A stretch of DNA of 64,000 nt from Pseudalkalibacillus sp. SCS-8 (GTDB taxonomy: Bacteria; Bacillota; Bacilli; Bacillales; Fictibacillaceae): positions 2,294,001 to 2,358,000 of the forward strand of contig NZ_CP143541.1 in assembly GCF_040126055.1 (NCBI RefSeq), given 5' to 3'. The position numbers were made by a program, and so were the translations under genes. The notes beneath the pieces were generated by a model. It worked only from the letters and a program-made list of their open reading frames with translations. It was not told the DNA's origin and ran no database searches. Below, piece by piece: positions 62,779-64,000 of this stretch (its first letter is position 1; each line of letters opens with the position of its first letter).

Positions 62779-63632
62779 GCCTTTTCCTCCTTATGAGTGA
62801 ATGAATATCGGTACTTTTTCCATCCAATTACGAAAATAAGGATGAAGGCTGCAAATAACACAATGGTCCCACCTGGAGCCAAATCGAAATAATAGGCGGT
62901 AATCAAGCCAGTGATCACAGAGAGCTCTCCAAACAACACAGCAATCCAAATCGCCTGTTTAAAACCATTCGCGATGCGGATGCTCGCCGCTACTGGTAAT
63001 GTGATCAATGAGGATACCAGTAAAATCCCGACGATTCTCATTGAACCGGCAATAACTAGAGCCACCATAATCATAAATAGGAATTGGATGAACCTAGACC
63101 TTATTCCAGCAACTTGAGCTTGATCTTCATCAAAAGAAAGTAAGAATAATTCTTTATAAAAGAGAACAATGGCAAGAAGGACAAAGATCAAAATTCCTAG
63201 CACCATCCAAACGTCTGATGTATCAACAGCAATGATGCTTCCGAACAGGTAGTTGAACAAATCTGTATTGAAGCCATTCGCTAATGAGATGAAAACGACA
63301 CTCAGTCCGATTCCAATCGATAGGATGATGGGAATCGCCAGCTCTTGATAATGTTTATATTCCTTCCTCAACTTTTCAATGAAAATCGAGCCTGTCACAG
63401 AAAAAGCCATTCCGAGATAGACTGGATTGAGCATTTTCAGTGCAAGGAATTGTTTACTTAACAACAAGCTCGCTGCAATACCCGCAAGTGTAATATGAGA
63501 TAGTGCATCAGCAATCAAAGCCTGCCGTCTTACGACGATGAACACGCCAAGTAATGGTGCTAAAAATCCAATCATCAAACCGACGAATACAGCATTCCTT
63601 ATAAAATCATATTGTAGAAATTCTTCAATCAT
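62775..63632 (-). CDS. znuB: Zinc ABC transporter permease
   Basis: A 285-residue permease of the ABC-3 (ZnuB/AdcB) family with eight or nine membrane segments, starting MIEEFLQYDFIRNAVFVGLM. Typical motifs are RRQALIADALSHITLAGIAA near 31-50 and RIVGILLVSSLITLPVAASI near 200-219. It imports zinc with ZnuC and an external binding protein, which is not in the window. It lies 12 bases after znuC and overlaps zur. Confidence 0.9.
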   Translation of the reverse strand: MIEEFLQYDFIRNAVFVGLMIGFLAPLLGVFIVVRRQALIADALSHITLAGIAASLLLSKQFLALKMLNPVYLGMAFSVTGSIFIEKLRKEYKHYQELAIPIILSIGIGLSVVFISLANGFNTDLFNYLFGSIIAVDTSDVWMVLGILIFVLLAIVLFYKELFLLSFDEDQAQVAGIRSRFIQFLFMIMVALVIAGSMRIVGILLVSSLITLPVAASIRIANGFKQAIWIAVLFGELSVITGLITAYYFDLAPGGTIVLFAAFILIFVIGWKKYRYSFTHKEEKA

Positions 63633-63644
63633 TAAATCGCACCT

Positions 63645-64000
63645 CTAGTCATGATGATGGTTCACCGCATGTACGGGATGGCCATAGAAAGAGGATAACT
63701 CATGATCCCCCATCGCCTCATATTCATTCGTGTCTCCATGGAAATGCAGTCGCTTGTTCAGGCAAGCAACATGTGTAACCAAGTTGGTGACAGGACCCAT
63801 ATCATGCGTGACAAGAATGAGCGTAATTCCATTTTCCTGGTTCAATTTTTTCAAAAGCTTGTAAAAATCATCAACAGAAGAGGCATCGACGCCAACTGTC
63901 GGTTCATCCAGAATCATCAGCTGCGGATCACTGACGAGTGCTCTCGCAATAAAAGCACGTTGTTGCTGACCACCAGACAACTCACCGATATTACGGCTCG
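63645..64000 (-). CDS. znuC: Zinc ABC transporter ATP-binding protein, 5' part beyond the window
   Basis: Only the C-terminal 118 residues are visible and the frame stays open to the window edge ([20 protein letters not shown]). Present are the signature LSGGQQQR, Walker B LMILDEPTVGVD, the switch histidine in LVTHDMGPVT, and a histidine-rich end HAVNHHHD common in zinc transporters. The first 130 or so residues, including Walker A, lie outside. First gene seen of a znuC-znuB-zur operon. Confidence 0.88.
   Translation of the reverse strand, partial: SRNIGELSGGQQQRAFIARALVSDPQLMILDEPTVGVDASSVDDFYKLLKKLNQENGITLILVTHDMGPVTNLVTHVACLNKRLHFHGDTNEYEAMGDHELSSFYGHPVHAVNHHHD

Overview
The window looks like chromosome of an endospore-forming member of the Bacillaceae. 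It has purine-rich Shine-Dalgarno sites, several GTG/TTG starts, a SpoVAF-type spore protein, an LTA synthase family enzyme, a T-box leader, and a gene order I recognise as collinear with the Bacillus subtilis zur-yqfX-ispG-yqfZ-yqgB-yqgC-sodA-yqgE-pbpA-pst-yqgN-rpmG-yqgQ-glcK-yqgS-yqgT-yqgV-yqgW-yqgX-yqgY block (read here from right to left). Genus and species cannot be fixed from the sequence alone.

Layout, left to right. 1-6.8 kb: a WapA/RHS-type polymorphic toxin with a Hint domain and a short C-terminal toxin tip, followed at the window edge by the first codons of a probable immunity gene. 7-17.5 kb: yqgY, a MidA-like methyltransferase, yqgX, yqgW, yqgV, a FetAB-like transporter, the LysM-M14 peptidase YqgT, the LTA synthase YqgS, glucokinase and YqgQ. 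17.6-28.3 kb: an orphan spoVAF, M42 and M24 peptidases, small membrane proteins, an NhaC-family transporter behind a T-box, mobA, yqgN, a NERD protein and a zinc-independent-type L33. 28.5-34.3 kb: a three-gene operon joining a sugar nucleotidyltransferase with a degenerate mutase domain, a GH57-GT4 fusion and a DUF4912 protein. 34.6-44 kb: two small envelope proteins, the pstSCAB-phoU phosphate operon under a clear PhoP box, PBP2 and the MFS protein YqgE. 44.2-52.4 kb: one 2742-residue protein with about 27 carboxypeptidase-regulatory-like repeats and no signal peptide. 52.6-54.8 kb: sodA and a seven-tRNA cluster. 55-64 kb: yqgC, a Na/Pi cotransporter, yqgB, a DUF1002 protein, yqfZ, ispG, a lipoprotein, a yqfX-like gene, a DUF1540 protein and the znuC-znuB-zur zinc operon.

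The genes group into envelope work (LTA synthase, PBP2, peptidoglycan peptidase, LysM proteins), phosphate supply (Pst/PhoU and a Na/Pi carrier, with further candidate PhoP boxes), metal handling (Zur/Znu, FetAB, SodA) and a possible alpha-glucan pathway.

The most unusual signal is non-coding. Four separate intergenic arrays (near 13.4, 27.7, 35.4 and 53.4 kb) are all built on exactly the same 52-bp period, about five helical turns, and each unit carries an inverted repeat. The arm sequences differ between arrays, and in one array they change in a compensatory way. I do not recognise this as a described element. Other points worth checking are an apparent frameshift at the start of pstC, tRNA 5'-end remnants between tRNA genes, a 117-bp foldback element, and several unlisted small ORFs.
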